Part shown: piece by piece, positions 34,141 through 42,562 of the stretch
Layout of the letters: the number at the start of each line of letters is the position of its first letter
Numbering within the stretch: position 1 is the stretch's first letter
From: JAMDEO01 sp963775295
GTDB lineage: Bacteria; Actinomycetota; Thermoleophilia; RBG-16-64-13
DNA: 64,000 nt
Assembly (NCBI GenBank): GCA_963775295.1
Contig: CAVZIK010000006.1
Span: 2,728,001 to 2,792,000, forward strand
Direction: 5' to 3'
Made by a program: the position numbers and the translations under genes
The notes under the pieces: generated by a model
Told to the model about the DNA's origin: nothing
What the model saw: only the letters and a program-made list of their open reading frames with translations
The model's database searches: none

Positions 34141-35070
34141 ATGAGGGTCCTCGTGACCGGAGGGGCCGGATTCATAGGTTCTCACGTCTCAGACCGACTC
34201 CTCTCTCTGGGTCATTCCGTCACCGTCGTCGACAGCCTGGCCACGGGTAAGTTGGAAAACCTGCCCACCGGGACGGACTTTCGGCGGATGGACATCCGTG
34301 ACGAGAAACTGAGCGATGTCTTTGCCGACACCAAGCCCGAAGTGGTCTTCCACCTAGCTGCCCACGTCGACGTCACGCGATCGGTCCGGGAACCCGGCTA
34401 CGATGCCTCGATCAATATCATCGGATCGCTCAACCTGCTGGAGTGCTGCAGGATGCACGGCACAGGAAAGGTTATCTACTCGGGCACCGGCGGGGCTCTC
34501 TTCGGCGAACCGAGCTACATTCCGGTGGACGAGAATCATCCCGTGAATCCAATATCGCCCTACGGGATAAGCAAGCATACAGTGGAGCATTACCTCTTCG
34601 CCTACCGTGAGAATCACGGGCTCGAATACACGGTATTACGCTATCCAAACGTCTATGGGCCCCGTCAGGACCCCCATGGAGAAGCCGGCGTGGTGGCAAT
34701 CTTCTCGCTGCAGATGCTCGGCGGATACCAGCCGGTGATCTTTGGGGACGGCACCAAGACTCGGGATTATTGCTACGTAGGCGATATAGTCGATGCAAAC
34801 ATGATCGCCCTTAACAGCCCGGTCAGCGGCGTCTACAATCTGGGGCGAGGCATCGAAGTCAGCGACCTCGAGATCTTCGAAGCGGTCCGAGAGGCCGTGG
34901 GCTCGAGCGTCAGCCCGGCGTTCGCGCCCGTTCGTCCGGGAGAAGTGGAGCACATCGCCTTGGATTCCTCCAAGGCCAAGCGAGAGCTGGGGTGGACATG
35001 GAAGGTGGATCTGAACGAAGGCGTGGCGGAGGCCGTGGCCCATTACCGCGAGGCGACAGGGACTCTGTAG
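34141..35070 (+). CDS. NAD-dependent sugar-nucleotide epimerase (UDP-glucose 4-epimerase-like)
   Basis: 309 residues, extended short-chain dehydrogenase. The Rossmann motif GGAGFIGS is at residues 7-14 and the catalytic YxxxK reads YGISK. The catalytic Ser/Thr lies in YSGTGGALFGEP, the nucleotide-sugar contacts in RYPNVYGPRQDP, and DYCYVGDIVDAN is also typical. It probably acts on UDP-glucose/galactose or a related precursor for cell-surface glycans; the exact sugar cannot be told. A strong AGGAGG precedes the ATG. Its 3' end overlaps the next ORF by 79 bp. First plus-strand gene after the long minus-strand run. Confidence 0.88.
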   Translation: MRVLVTGGAGFIGSHVSDRLLSLGHSVTVVDSLATGKLENLPTGTDFRRMDIRDEKLSDVFADTKPEVVFHLAAHVDVTRSVREPGYDASINIIGSLNLLECCRMHGTGKVIYSGTGGALFGEPSYIPVDENHPVNPISPYGISKHTVEHYLFAYRENHGLEYTVLRYPNVYGPRQDPHGEAGVVAIFSLQMLGGYQPVIFGDGTKTRDYCYVGDIVDANMIALNSPVSGVYNLGRGIEVSDLEIFEAVREAVGSSVSPAFAPVRPGEVEHIALDSSKAKRELGWTWKVDLNEGVAEAVAHYREATGTL

Positions 35071-35459
35071 GCAGAAAGGATCGGGGCGACAGCGATCGTC
35101 GGGACGACCGACGCGACAACGACAGGCGGGACGGTCAACCAGACCAGGAACAGCATCGGCTGGGAGACCAGGAGCTTCAGGAAGGCGAATCCCTCACCGC
35201 ACTCAAAGGGATCCTTTCCAAGGTCGCGTCACTCCTCAAACCCCTGCAACTCTCTCCTGAGGAGTCCATCCGACTCGTGGAGCAGCTGTATGGGAACGTG
35301 CTCGAGATGGACGTCAAGCTCGCCGGGGAAGCGGATGACACCCGCAAGTCCTCGGTGTTGTCGCACATTCAGAACGCCATGGTTCGCCGCGAGGGCGACT
35401 CGATCGTCGTCGAATTCCCAGTCGCCGAGCCGGCCACGGGCTCCGGGGCCGAGTCCTAG
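34992..35459 (+). CDS. Hypothetical protein with Arg/Asp-rich N-terminus
   Basis: Up to 155 residues. The frame has no ATG, GTG or TTG between the epimerase stop and about codon 93, so the start must lie inside the epimerase gene: GTG at 34992, or ATG at 34998 with GGGGTGG upstream. Residues about 20-60 are a repetitive charged stretch (RRDDRRDNDRRDG). The C-terminal half looks folded: SLTALKGILSKVASLLKPLQL, then EESIRLVEQLYGNVLEMDV. I do not recognise a family. Compositional repetition in the N-terminal part may mean the real protein starts later at a rare codon. Confidence 0.5.
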   Translation: MDMEGGSERRRGGGRGPLPRGDRDSVGRKDRGDSDRRDDRRDNDRRDGQPDQEQHRLGDQELQEGESLTALKGILSKVASLLKPLQLSPEESIRLVEQLYGNVLEMDVKLAGEADDTRKSSVLSHIQNAMVRREGDSIVVEFPVAEPATGSGAES

Positions 35460-35508
35460 GAAGGTCAGGGACCCCACCAGTCGCTGTGTCTCTGGCTCAA
35501 CTCGAGGG

Positions 35509-36309
35509 TTAGCCCCGGGCCCCCGCAAGAGCCGTGCCGCAGTCGCAGTCCGGTTCTGACGTCAGCAGCGGGATCACCTTGAACAAGAGATCGCGCAGCC
35601 GGGCATTATTCGCGTTGAAAGCCGTCACCACGTCGTGGTGACTCACCGCGGGCACTGTGGGATCATCGGCCAAGCCGGCGTCGTAATCCGTGATCAGCGA
35701 GATGTTCGCGTAGCACAGCTCGAGTTCCCTCGCTAAGAAGGCTTCAGGATAGCCGGTCATGTTAATGACGTCCCACCCCATCGCGCTGAACCACTTACTC
35801 TCAGCGCGGGTGGAGAAACGGGGTCCCTGAATGACGACGACGGTTCCGCCGTCATGAACGGTGATACCCAGTTCGCGGCCGGTCTTGACCAGGATCTTGC
35901 GCAGATCTGGGCAGTAGGGATCAGCCGCCGAGACGTGGGTGGTGATGGGACCGTCGTAGAAGGTGTCCCGTCTCCCCCACGTGCGATCGACGAACTGGTC
36001 GCACACGACGAAGTGGCCCAATCCCACTTCCTTTTTGAGGCTTCCCGAGGCACACGGGCCGATGATTCTCTTCACGCCCAGTTCCTTCATGCCCCAGACG
36101 TTCGCCCTATAGTTGATCATGTGGGGGGGAAGTTGATGGCGTCGGCCGTGCCGGGGAAGGAAGGCCACACGCGTACCGCCCACTTCGCCCACGAAATAGC
36201 TGTCACTGGCATGCCCATACGGCGTGTCGACGGTCACCTCTTCGACGTCCTCCAGGAACGAATAGAATCCGGAACCGCCAAAAACTCCCACCTCAGCCTT
36301 TGCCTGCAT
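35509..36309 (-). CDS. mtnP: S-methyl-5'-thioadenosine phosphorylase
   Basis: 266 residues, purine-nucleoside-phosphorylase family. It cleaves methylthioadenosine to adenine and methylthioribose-1-phosphate for methionine salvage. GGSGFYSFLEDVEEV at the N-terminus, RHGRRHQLPPHMINYRAN, and MTGYPEAFLARELELCYA match the family. ITDYDAGL supplies the Asp that selects the 6-amino purine. Strong AGGAAGG ribosome site. It follows the DUF1844 gene on the same strand. Confidence 0.93.
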   Translation of the reverse strand: MQAKAEVGVFGGSGFYSFLEDVEEVTVDTPYGHASDSYFVGEVGGTRVAFLPRHGRRHQLPPHMINYRANVWGMKELGVKRIIGPCASGSLKKEVGLGHFVVCDQFVDRTWGRRDTFYDGPITTHVSAADPYCPDLRKILVKTGRELGITVHDGGTVVVIQGPRFSTRAESKWFSAMGWDVINMTGYPEAFLARELELCYANISLITDYDAGLADDPTVPAVSHHDVVTAFNANNARLRDLLFKVIPLLTSEPDCDCGTALAGARG

Positions 36310-36413
36310 CGTCTACCTTCCTCTTCGTCTTGAAACCGGTCGCTGCCGTCCGCCGCTCCACGATGCGAGCGCGCCGCGCAGCCGGGGGAGGACCAGCGTA
36401 CCACGGTCGCGTC

Positions 36414-36767
36414 TCAGTCGGCCGGAGCCTCCTGAGACGCCTCTTGGGGCTTCTGGAGGGCTCCCACGTAGGCCATCTGTAGCTCCGCCAACATGCTCCT
36501 ATGGGCCTGCATCTCAGCCGCTGGTCGCGTAGCCTCCAACAGCGGCAGCAACACCCTAAAGGCCTCGATGGCCAACTTGACCTGATCCATGTCCCGCTCA
36601 GAACTGGTCTCCGGAGTCATGCCCATCTTACGAACGGCCAAGGTGGCGAGAGACTGCATCATGGTGACCAGATGCTCGCCCACCGTCATGCGTCGTAATT
36701 CCTCCTGGAATCGAGCCAGCATCTCTGCCTCTTCAGGCTTTAGATCCTTCGTCACGTCGTCTTCCAT
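36414..36767 (-). CDS. DUF1844-like small protein
   Basis: 117 residues, helical and acidic at both ends. The middle (MMQSLATLAVRKMGM, then DQVKLAIEAFRVLLPLLEA and MLAELQMAYVGAL) follows the DUF1844 pattern seen in many bacteria, of unknown function. GAGG lies nine bases before the ATG. It is transcribed towards mtnP, about 100 bp away. Confidence 0.65.
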   Translation of the reverse strand: MEDDVTKDLKPEEAEMLARFQEELRRMTVGEHLVTMMQSLATLAVRKMGMTPETSSERDMDQVKLAIEAFRVLLPLLEATRPAAEMQAHRSMLAELQMAYVGALQKPQEASQEAPAD

Positions 36768-36889
36768 TGGCTTTGCACCTCACTCACGAACTGAATGGTT
36801 GACTGCCCGTCGAAGTTACCATAGTGAGCCACGCTGTTAGAATGTGGAAGTTGCGTCCAATTACGAACCGCAGATGAGCGGGAGCGCGC

Positions 36890-37546
36890 TTGACCGCTAC
36901 CACACAAGTACGCGACGCAGACCTGAACCTGGTCCGTTTGGCCCGCGAGGGAGACCCTGACGCGCTGACGGAGCTCTACCGGCGACACGAACGTCGTGCT
37001 TATAACCTCGCCCTTCGCACTTTGGGCAACCCGTGGGACGCGGCCGACGTGGCCCAGGAAGCCTTCATCAAGGCTTTCCGCAACCTGGACAGCTTCAAGG
37101 GCGAGTCGCTCTTCAGCACGTGGTTGCACCGCATCGTGGTCAACGCCGCTTACGACCATTTGCGGCGGCAGAGACCGGAGCCAATGGACGAAGAGGTCAT
37201 CAACGACCTTTCCGGACCTACCGGCGCGGCCTCGGTGGTCGGTTCAGGAAGAGATGGCATCGATCCGGCGCTGGATGGTCTTTCCGACCCGCTTCGCGAC
37301 GCCCTCATGAGCCTTAATGAAGGCTTCCGTTTTGCAATAGTGCTGTGTGATCTCCTCGGCTTTCCCTACGGTGAGGCGGCTGAGATTCTTGGCGTGCAGG
37401 AAGGGACCATCAAGTCGCGGATCTTCAGAGCGCGGGAGGCCCTGGCGACCGCTCTTGTGGACGCGGGATACGAACTACCGTCCGGCCGGAACCAGCAGCG
37501 GACGGACGGCGTCACATCCGCGGGCGCAATAGGGGAACAAGAATGA
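36890..37546 (+). CDS. ECF RNA polymerase sigma factor (RpoE-like)
   Basis: 218 residues from a TTG with GGGAG upstream. Sigma region 2 lies at about residues 27-94 (DVAQEAFIKAFRNLDSF, STWLHRIVVNAAYDHLRR) and region 4 at 140-185 (GFPYGEAAEILGVQEGTIKSR). The linker between them is longer than usual. The stop overlaps the ATG of the adjacent anti-sigma gene (ATGA), a standard sigma/anti-sigma pair, so it should be released in response to an envelope or redox signal. Confidence 0.92.
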   Translation: MTATTQVRDADLNLVRLAREGDPDALTELYRRHERRAYNLALRTLGNPWDAADVAQEAFIKAFRNLDSFKGESLFSTWLHRIVVNAAYDHLRRQRPEPMDEEVINDLSGPTGAASVVGSGRDGIDPALDGLSDPLRDALMSLNEGFRFAIVLCDLLGFPYGEAAEILGVQEGTIKSRIFRAREALATALVDAGYELPSGRNQQRTDGVTSAGAIGEQE

Positions 37547-38751
37547 CATCACAAGGTAACAACCTAGGGGTTTCTGGCTCGTCATGGCCAGGAGGACTCG
37601 TCAGCCACATTGACGATTGGGGCGAATTTGCCGTTGACTACCTCGACGGGAGAGTGAGCCCCGAGGACAAGGCCGCCATCGAGCAACATCTCGCGGATTG
37701 TCCGTCTTGTACCTCGCGCATGGCTGCGCAGCAGAACGTCATCACTTTCCTTCAGCGCACTCCCCAGGAAGAGGCCCCCAACTCCATGGAAGACGCCGTC
37801 CTGGGTGAACTTCTCTTCCCCAGCAAGCCGGGCGTGCATTCCGCCTTTCGCGGCCGCGAATTGCAGTCTCCGCCGCCGCGCCCCGCATGGACCCGCCGGT
37901 TACGGCCGTGGATTCCCGTTACAGCAGCGGTGGCGGCTGTTCTCATAGCCACCGTCACTTTCGGGGTATTTCGCCCCAGTTCCGATAATTCCGTCGCGAC
38001 TAAGGAAGAGACGACCACTCGCTTCGTCGCCAGCCAAGACACGGCGGCGGGGGTCAGCACACCGCCGGGAGCCACTCTGACGACCGCGGCTGCCGGAGTC
38101 ACGACGACGGCCCTGGCCGGCAGTGGTTCGACTGTGACCAGCACCACCACCTTGTCGGTCGCGTCCGCGCCTACCGTGATCCGAGACAAGGACGGGATGC
38201 TCACCGCCTTGCAGTCGGCTGCGGGGCCAGCATACCTGGATTTTGAAACGGCATCGACCTCCCCCACCTCCACCTCCACCGGAAGCGGCGCGGCGACAAC
38301 GGTTGCCGACAGCTCACAGACGAGCACCACAGACGCCCTCTCCGAGACCCAGGTGGATGACGTGGTTTCACAGATCGCCGCGTTCACCGGGCTGGAGCAG
38401 CTGTCGCCCGATCTCTCTATGGGCGGCCCCACTTTTGCGGCCTATGTGAGCCACAAGCAACTTGGTGCGTTTCTCGATCTCCTGTTCTCTATTAGGTCGT
38501 CCATCACGGTGGACCTCGCGCTTCGGATGGATCCGGAGAGCGATCTCGCGGACAAGGCCGGCCTCATCGTCGCGCACAAGTGGCAGTTGCCCGTTCTAGA
38601 GGCGCAGGTCGTACCGCAACCGGCCGTCAACCGCTATGCCTTTACGACCTCCACCTTGCTTCCGGTAGGTAGCGAGACGGTTCCCCCGGATGTGGTCACC
38701 CCGGACGACTCCGGGACTCACGTCCTCATCGTGATCTTCGTCCGCCGCTAG
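37543..38751 (+). CDS. Membrane anti-sigma factor with zinc finger
   Basis: 402 residues. The cytoplasmic anti-sigma domain has the zinc motif His49-x3-Cys53-x2-Cys56. One membrane segment lies at residues 123-143. The outside part starts with about 120 residues rich in Thr, Ser and Ala, then a folded domain of about 140 residues with no recognised family (LSETQVDDVVSQIAAFTGLEQL). The outside domain is the likely sensor. Translationally coupled to the sigma gene. Confidence 0.85.
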   Translation: MTSQGNNLGVSGSSWPGGLVSHIDDWGEFAVDYLDGRVSPEDKAAIEQHLADCPSCTSRMAAQQNVITFLQRTPQEEAPNSMEDAVLGELLFPSKPGVHSAFRGRELQSPPPRPAWTRRLRPWIPVTAAVAAVLIATVTFGVFRPSSDNSVATKEETTTRFVASQDTAAGVSTPPGATLTTAAAGVTTTALAGSGSTVTSTTTLSVASAPTVIRDKDGMLTALQSAAGPAYLDFETASTSPTSTSTGSGAATTVADSSQTSTTDALSETQVDDVVSQIAAFTGLEQLSPDLSMGGPTFAAYVSHKQLGAFLDLLFSIRSSITVDLALRMDPESDLADKAGLIVAHKWQLPVLEAQVVPQPAVNRYAFTTSTLLPVGSETVPPDVVTPDDSGTHVLIVIFVRR

Positions 38752-38776
38752 CAAAGCGCCCATCTCTGCGCAAGAA

Positions 38777-38808
38777 AGAGGAGCCCCGCGATTCGCGTGA
38801 GCTCCTCT
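38777..38808 (+). terminator. Hairpin after the sigma/anti-sigma operon
   Basis: Perfect 8-bp arms AGAGGAGC (38777-38784) and GCTCCTCT (38801-38808) enclose a second small CGCG/CGCG stem. There is no T-run, so this may be a weak or factor-assisted terminator, acting between the anti-sigma gene and the convergent tRNA-Pro. Confidence 0.45.
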
Positions 38809-38818
38809 GATCTCGAAG

Positions 38819-38892
38819 TCGGGGTGCGGGGATTTGAACCCCGGACCTCATCGTCCCGAACGATGCGCGCTACCAGGCTGCGCTACACCCCG
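38819..38892 (-). tRNA. tRNA-Pro (anticodon CGG)
   Basis: Minus-strand cloverleaf: acceptor CGGGGTG/CACCCCG, anticodon loop TTCGGGA closed by CATCG/CGATG, T-arm CCGGGGTTCAAATCCCCG. Reads CCG codons. It is a second proline tRNA, separate from the TGG form in the array. Confidence 0.94.
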
Positions 38893-38977
38893 CCGACGGC
38901 CGACTGAGCGGCCTCTAACGGCCGCTTATTGTATACCATCACTTCGCAGCGGGCCATCCCCATCGGAACCCAGCCGG

Positions 38978-41900
38978 TCAGCGCAGAGTGACACAGACCT
39001 CGTTTAGCGGGCACTGGCCGCAGGCATCCCCTCGCACCGCCGGGAAGTCACCTGTCTTGACCTCTGCGAGCACAGTGTCCAGCTTCTCCTCAAGCTCGAG
39101 TGCGTCTTCGGACGAAAACGCCAGCCGGACCGGCGCGTCGGGTTTCTCCAGGAACAAGAACTCCATGGAGACCTCCCGGGCCCCCGCGCGTAGGGCGGCG
39201 AGGCAATATACGCAGGACTGCAAGTCGTAGGCGACAGCCACCTCGGCCGGGGAGCGTCCCAAAAGCGCGTTGGTCTTGTAATCGACGACAAACCAGGAGT
39301 CGCCATCCTGCCACACCAGGTCCATCACACCCGACAACAACACGCCCTTCTGGGCGAAGCAGAAGGCGACTTCCTTACGGGCCTGGGCGAATCCTCGCCG
39401 CGACCTGACTGGCGTGAGCCAGAAGGCCCGCGTGAGTTCGAGAGCCCGCTGAAGCTGCGCTGGAGCGAGCGAAGCGCCGCCGTCGAGTTCGATCTGGGCG
39501 GCCAAATCTCGAAGGCGGCCGGCATCCGGCACCGCCTCGTCGAGGGGCAACCGTTCCAGCAAGGCATGGACCAGAAGCCCTACATCGCGGCCGACGCTGA
39601 TCTCTCCGCCGTCAAGAAAGACTCCTGGCTCCTCAAACACGTCCTCCTGCCCGGAACCCTCTTCGCCGAACGGCGGCCAAGACTGCAGCCGACCGGCCGC
39701 TCCAACAAGCTGCAAACCCGCGACGCGCTCCAGATAGAACTTGCGAGGACACTCCCGAAAAGCCGACAGACCTGAAAAGCTGAGGCGTCGCGGAAGGACC
39801 GTCGCCGGGCCGAGTTCGAGGAATTGCGGACAGGCCACGGCCTCGCAATTCCCTCCTTCGCCCGAGTCGAAAACGGAGGCGGAAAAGGTGTCTATTCCAC
39901 GATCGTCTCCGGCTGCAGACGACGCCTCCGCGGACCCCTCCGCCAAGCTTCCCAAGGAGACGACACTCGAGAGCGCGGCACTCAACCCTTCGAGTTCTAT
40001 CGTCTGCTCGGGTTGAGGGAATTCGTCGAAACCCAAGGCGGAAACGATCCAGCCGATATGACATCCATCCAGTCTGTCGCTCTTCCTGGGTCTGGCACCC
40101 ACCAAGATCAGACGCTCCTTCGCGCGGGTCATCGCCACGTATAGAAGCCGCTGATCCTCCTGCCTCTCCTGGAGCTTCTTCTCCTCCAGGATCTCCGCCG
40201 CCGGACCCCAGCAAAGGTCGTGGTTCTCGTAGGTGTCGCGCCTGCTACCCCTAACGAATACGCCCGCTCGGCCATCGTTGGCAACGATGAACTGCGGAAC
40301 GTCGTCTCTCCGCAGAGGCGCACCTAGACCCGTGAGGACCACTACGGGAAACTCTAGGCCCTTGGCCTGGTGGACAGTCATTATCCTGACGACGTTCTCA
40401 CCCTCAGCGAGGGTAGGCGCGCTCCCTTCCGCATCCGACAAGTCCCCCATCTCCTTCAGGAGATCGACGAAACCGGCCAGATCGGGCCCGTAGAGCGATT
40501 CGTGCTGATCGGCCAGGCGCATGAGCTTGCGGATGTTCGCATAGCGCCTGTCGCCATCCGCGGAAGCGAGCACGCAGAGGTCGTAGGCAAAGTCGCTGAC
40601 GGCTTCGTCGATGAGCGCGGCGAGACCCGGTCTGCCTACGCGCACCTCCAGCGCCGCCAATCTCCCTACCAATGCTTCCAGCGCGCTCCGGTCGTGGGCT
40701 CCCAGACCGTCCGGCAGACATTGCCGTATCGTGTTCCACAGCGACAGACGCGCCTGGTAGGACGTCCGCGCCCGATGAGGCGCCCGACCGATGAGGTAAA
40801 GCCCGTCGTCCGACAATCCAACCAACGGGGATCGCAGAACCGTGACAAGCGCCAGATCGTCGTGAGGATTGGCAAGGACCTGCAAGAGAGCGCGCACGTC
40901 GGCGACCTCGTCCCTGGAGTAGTAACCCTTTCCCCTCACCAGGTAAGCGTCGATGTTGCGGCTGGCCAAAGCAGACTGTAGAGCCCCTGCGTGAGTAAGT
41001 ACCGGAGTCAGGATAGCGATGTCTCTGGGCTCGCGAGCCTCGCTTTCCAGGAGCGTCTGCACCCACCGGGCGACGGCTTCGGACTCTGCCTGACCGATGG
41101 TGGGCTCCCCGGATTCGAGATCGTCGGCGTCCGGTTGCTCCACGACGAGCACGTCGACCGCCCTATCCGGTGGGGATGCATCCGGTTCCTCGGAGCGAGC
41201 GTGCTTGAGGCCGATGAATTGGGGCCCAAAGAACTGCTCAGCGGCAAACAGTCTGTCGATGAAATCCAGGATCTGTTGGCTGCTCCGGTAGTTATCCACA
41301 AGCCTGTGAAGGCCGGCCGTCAGAGCTTGAACACCTTCATCGCCCGATGCCTTGCGCTCGAGGTCTGCCTCCCGGCGCCGGAAGACCTCAACATCGGCTC
41401 CTCGGAACCGATAGATACTCTGCCGTTCGTCGCCGACCATGAGAAGGTTCGCCGGCCCAAGGTTTTCGAGTATTGCGCATTGCAGCTCGTTGGTGTCTTG
41501 AGACTCATCTACGAGGACTCGAGCACTCGGCCCTAGGAGAAGATTGTCTCCAGTGGCCCGCCGGCGCGTCAGTGCATGCGCCCGCAACTCGAGATCCGCG
41601 AAATCCAGGATGCCCCGTTCCCGTTTTGCCGCCGCGTAACGCTCATGAAACCGCTCCAACAGGCCATTCATAACCCGGACGATGGGCTGGACCTGCAGGC
41701 CGGCAAGGGCGTTGCGGTAAGACGTCAGGCTCACCCTGACGGGTTGGAACCACTCCTCCATCGCCCGGGTCTTGCGGCTCGGGAAGAAGTCGGCGGTCTT
41801 GACGATGGCGGACGCGATTGCGTCCTGATCGATCCCGTGCGCCGAAATTTCAGGCGACTCCGTCAGCAGCCACTGAAGGCAGTCCACGAGACGGGGAAGG

Positions 41901-42562
41901 TCTCTGCCAACCAGGGTTGCCGACGGCTTCTGGAAGCCGGTACCAGCCGTGAGTGCGCTTTTGACCACGCCTTCCAGATCATCCGCGGCCCAGCGAAGTC
42001 CGGTGGAACCCGGAACCGAGACTTGAGGACGCTCCTGCCCAGTGGAGCGTAGGCGCTCGTACAGTGGAACGATCTCGCCACGCAGGCTCCTCTCGTGGCG
42101 TGCAAGGGTCTCCAGCTCCGACTCGTCGGCCGCCTCTATCATCTCGGTCCATATTTGGGAACAGACCTCCCGCTCCATCATCTTGGCCGTTTCGGCCTCC
42201 ACGACGGAAAAGGTCGGATCGACGAGAGCCTCGACGGCATGCCCCTTGATGAGTCCCCGGCACAGGCTGTGGATGGTGCCGATAGTGCTCAAATCGAGGG
42301 ATCGCGCCAAATCTTCTCTGCCGCAAGATAGAAGCTCTCCCCGGATACGCGCAGCCAGCTCGGTCGCAGCCTTACGGGTGAAGGTGACGGCCACCAGATC
42401 CTGCGGCGGCACTCCCAGATCCACCAAAGCGTGAAGGAAGTAAGCCACAAGAAGCGATGTCTTGCCGCTGCCCGCCCCCGCGGAAACAAGGACACGCGGA
42501 GAACCGTCGAGAACAGCCGCCTTCTGGGCGCCCGAGAGCACCAATTGATCGATGCAACTCAT
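38978..42562 (-). CDS. AddA-like ATP-dependent helicase/nuclease subunit
   Basis: 1194 residues. UvrD-type helicase with Walker A AGAGSGKT at 28-35, DESQDTN (motif II) and GLTRA-like MTRAKERL near the end of the motor. The C-terminal PD-(D/E)xK nuclease of the RecB/Cas4 type has LSGVMDLVWQDG and VVDYKTN. Four cysteines (one in ECPRKFYL, three in CGQCPLNEVC at the C-terminus) match an Fe-S nuclease fold. With its partner upstream it should process double-strand breaks for RecA. Its ATG overlaps the stop of the partner gene by 4 bp. Confidence 0.88.
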   Translation of the reverse strand: MSCIDQLVLSGAQKAAVLDGSPRVLVSAGAGSGKTSLLVAYFLHALVDLGVPPQDLVAVTFTRKAATELAARIRGELLSCGREDLARSLDLSTIGTIHSLCRGLIKGHAVEALVDPTFSVVEAETAKMMEREVCSQIWTEMIEAADESELETLARHERSLRGEIVPLYERLRSTGQERPQVSVPGSTGLRWAADDLEGVVKSALTAGTGFQKPSATLVGRDLPRLVDCLQWLLTESPEISAHGIDQDAIASAIVKTADFFPSRKTRAMEEWFQPVRVSLTSYRNALAGLQVQPIVRVMNGLLERFHERYAAAKRERGILDFADLELRAHALTRRRATGDNLLLGPSARVLVDESQDTNELQCAILENLGPANLLMVGDERQSIYRFRGADVEVFRRREADLERKASGDEGVQALTAGLHRLVDNYRSSQQILDFIDRLFAAEQFFGPQFIGLKHARSEEPDASPPDRAVDVLVVEQPDADDLESGEPTIGQAESEAVARWVQTLLESEAREPRDIAILTPVLTHAGALQSALASRNIDAYLVRGKGYYSRDEVADVRALLQVLANPHDDLALVTVLRSPLVGLSDDGLYLIGRAPHRARTSYQARLSLWNTIRQCLPDGLGAHDRSALEALVGRLAALEVRVGRPGLAALIDEAVSDFAYDLCVLASADGDRRYANIRKLMRLADQHESLYGPDLAGFVDLLKEMGDLSDAEGSAPTLAEGENVVRIMTVHQAKGLEFPVVVLTGLGAPLRRDDVPQFIVANDGRAGVFVRGSRRDTYENHDLCWGPAAEILEEKKLQERQEDQRLLYVAMTRAKERLILVGARPRKSDRLDGCHIGWIVSALGFDEFPQPEQTIELEGLSAALSSVVSLGSLAEGSAEASSAAGDDRGIDTFSASVFDSGEGGNCEAVACPQFLELGPATVLPRRLSFSGLSAFRECPRKFYLERVAGLQLVGAAGRLQSWPPFGEEGSGQEDVFEEPGVFLDGGEISVGRDVGLLVHALLERLPLDEAVPDAGRLRDLAAQIELDGGASLAPAQLQRALELTRAFWLTPVRSRRGFAQARKEVAFCFAQKGVLLSGVMDLVWQDGDSWFVVDYKTNALLGRSPAEVAVAYDLQSCVYCLAALRAGAREVSMEFLFLEKPDAPVRLAFSSEDALELEEKLDTVLAEVKTGDFPAVRGDACGQCPLNEVCVTLR

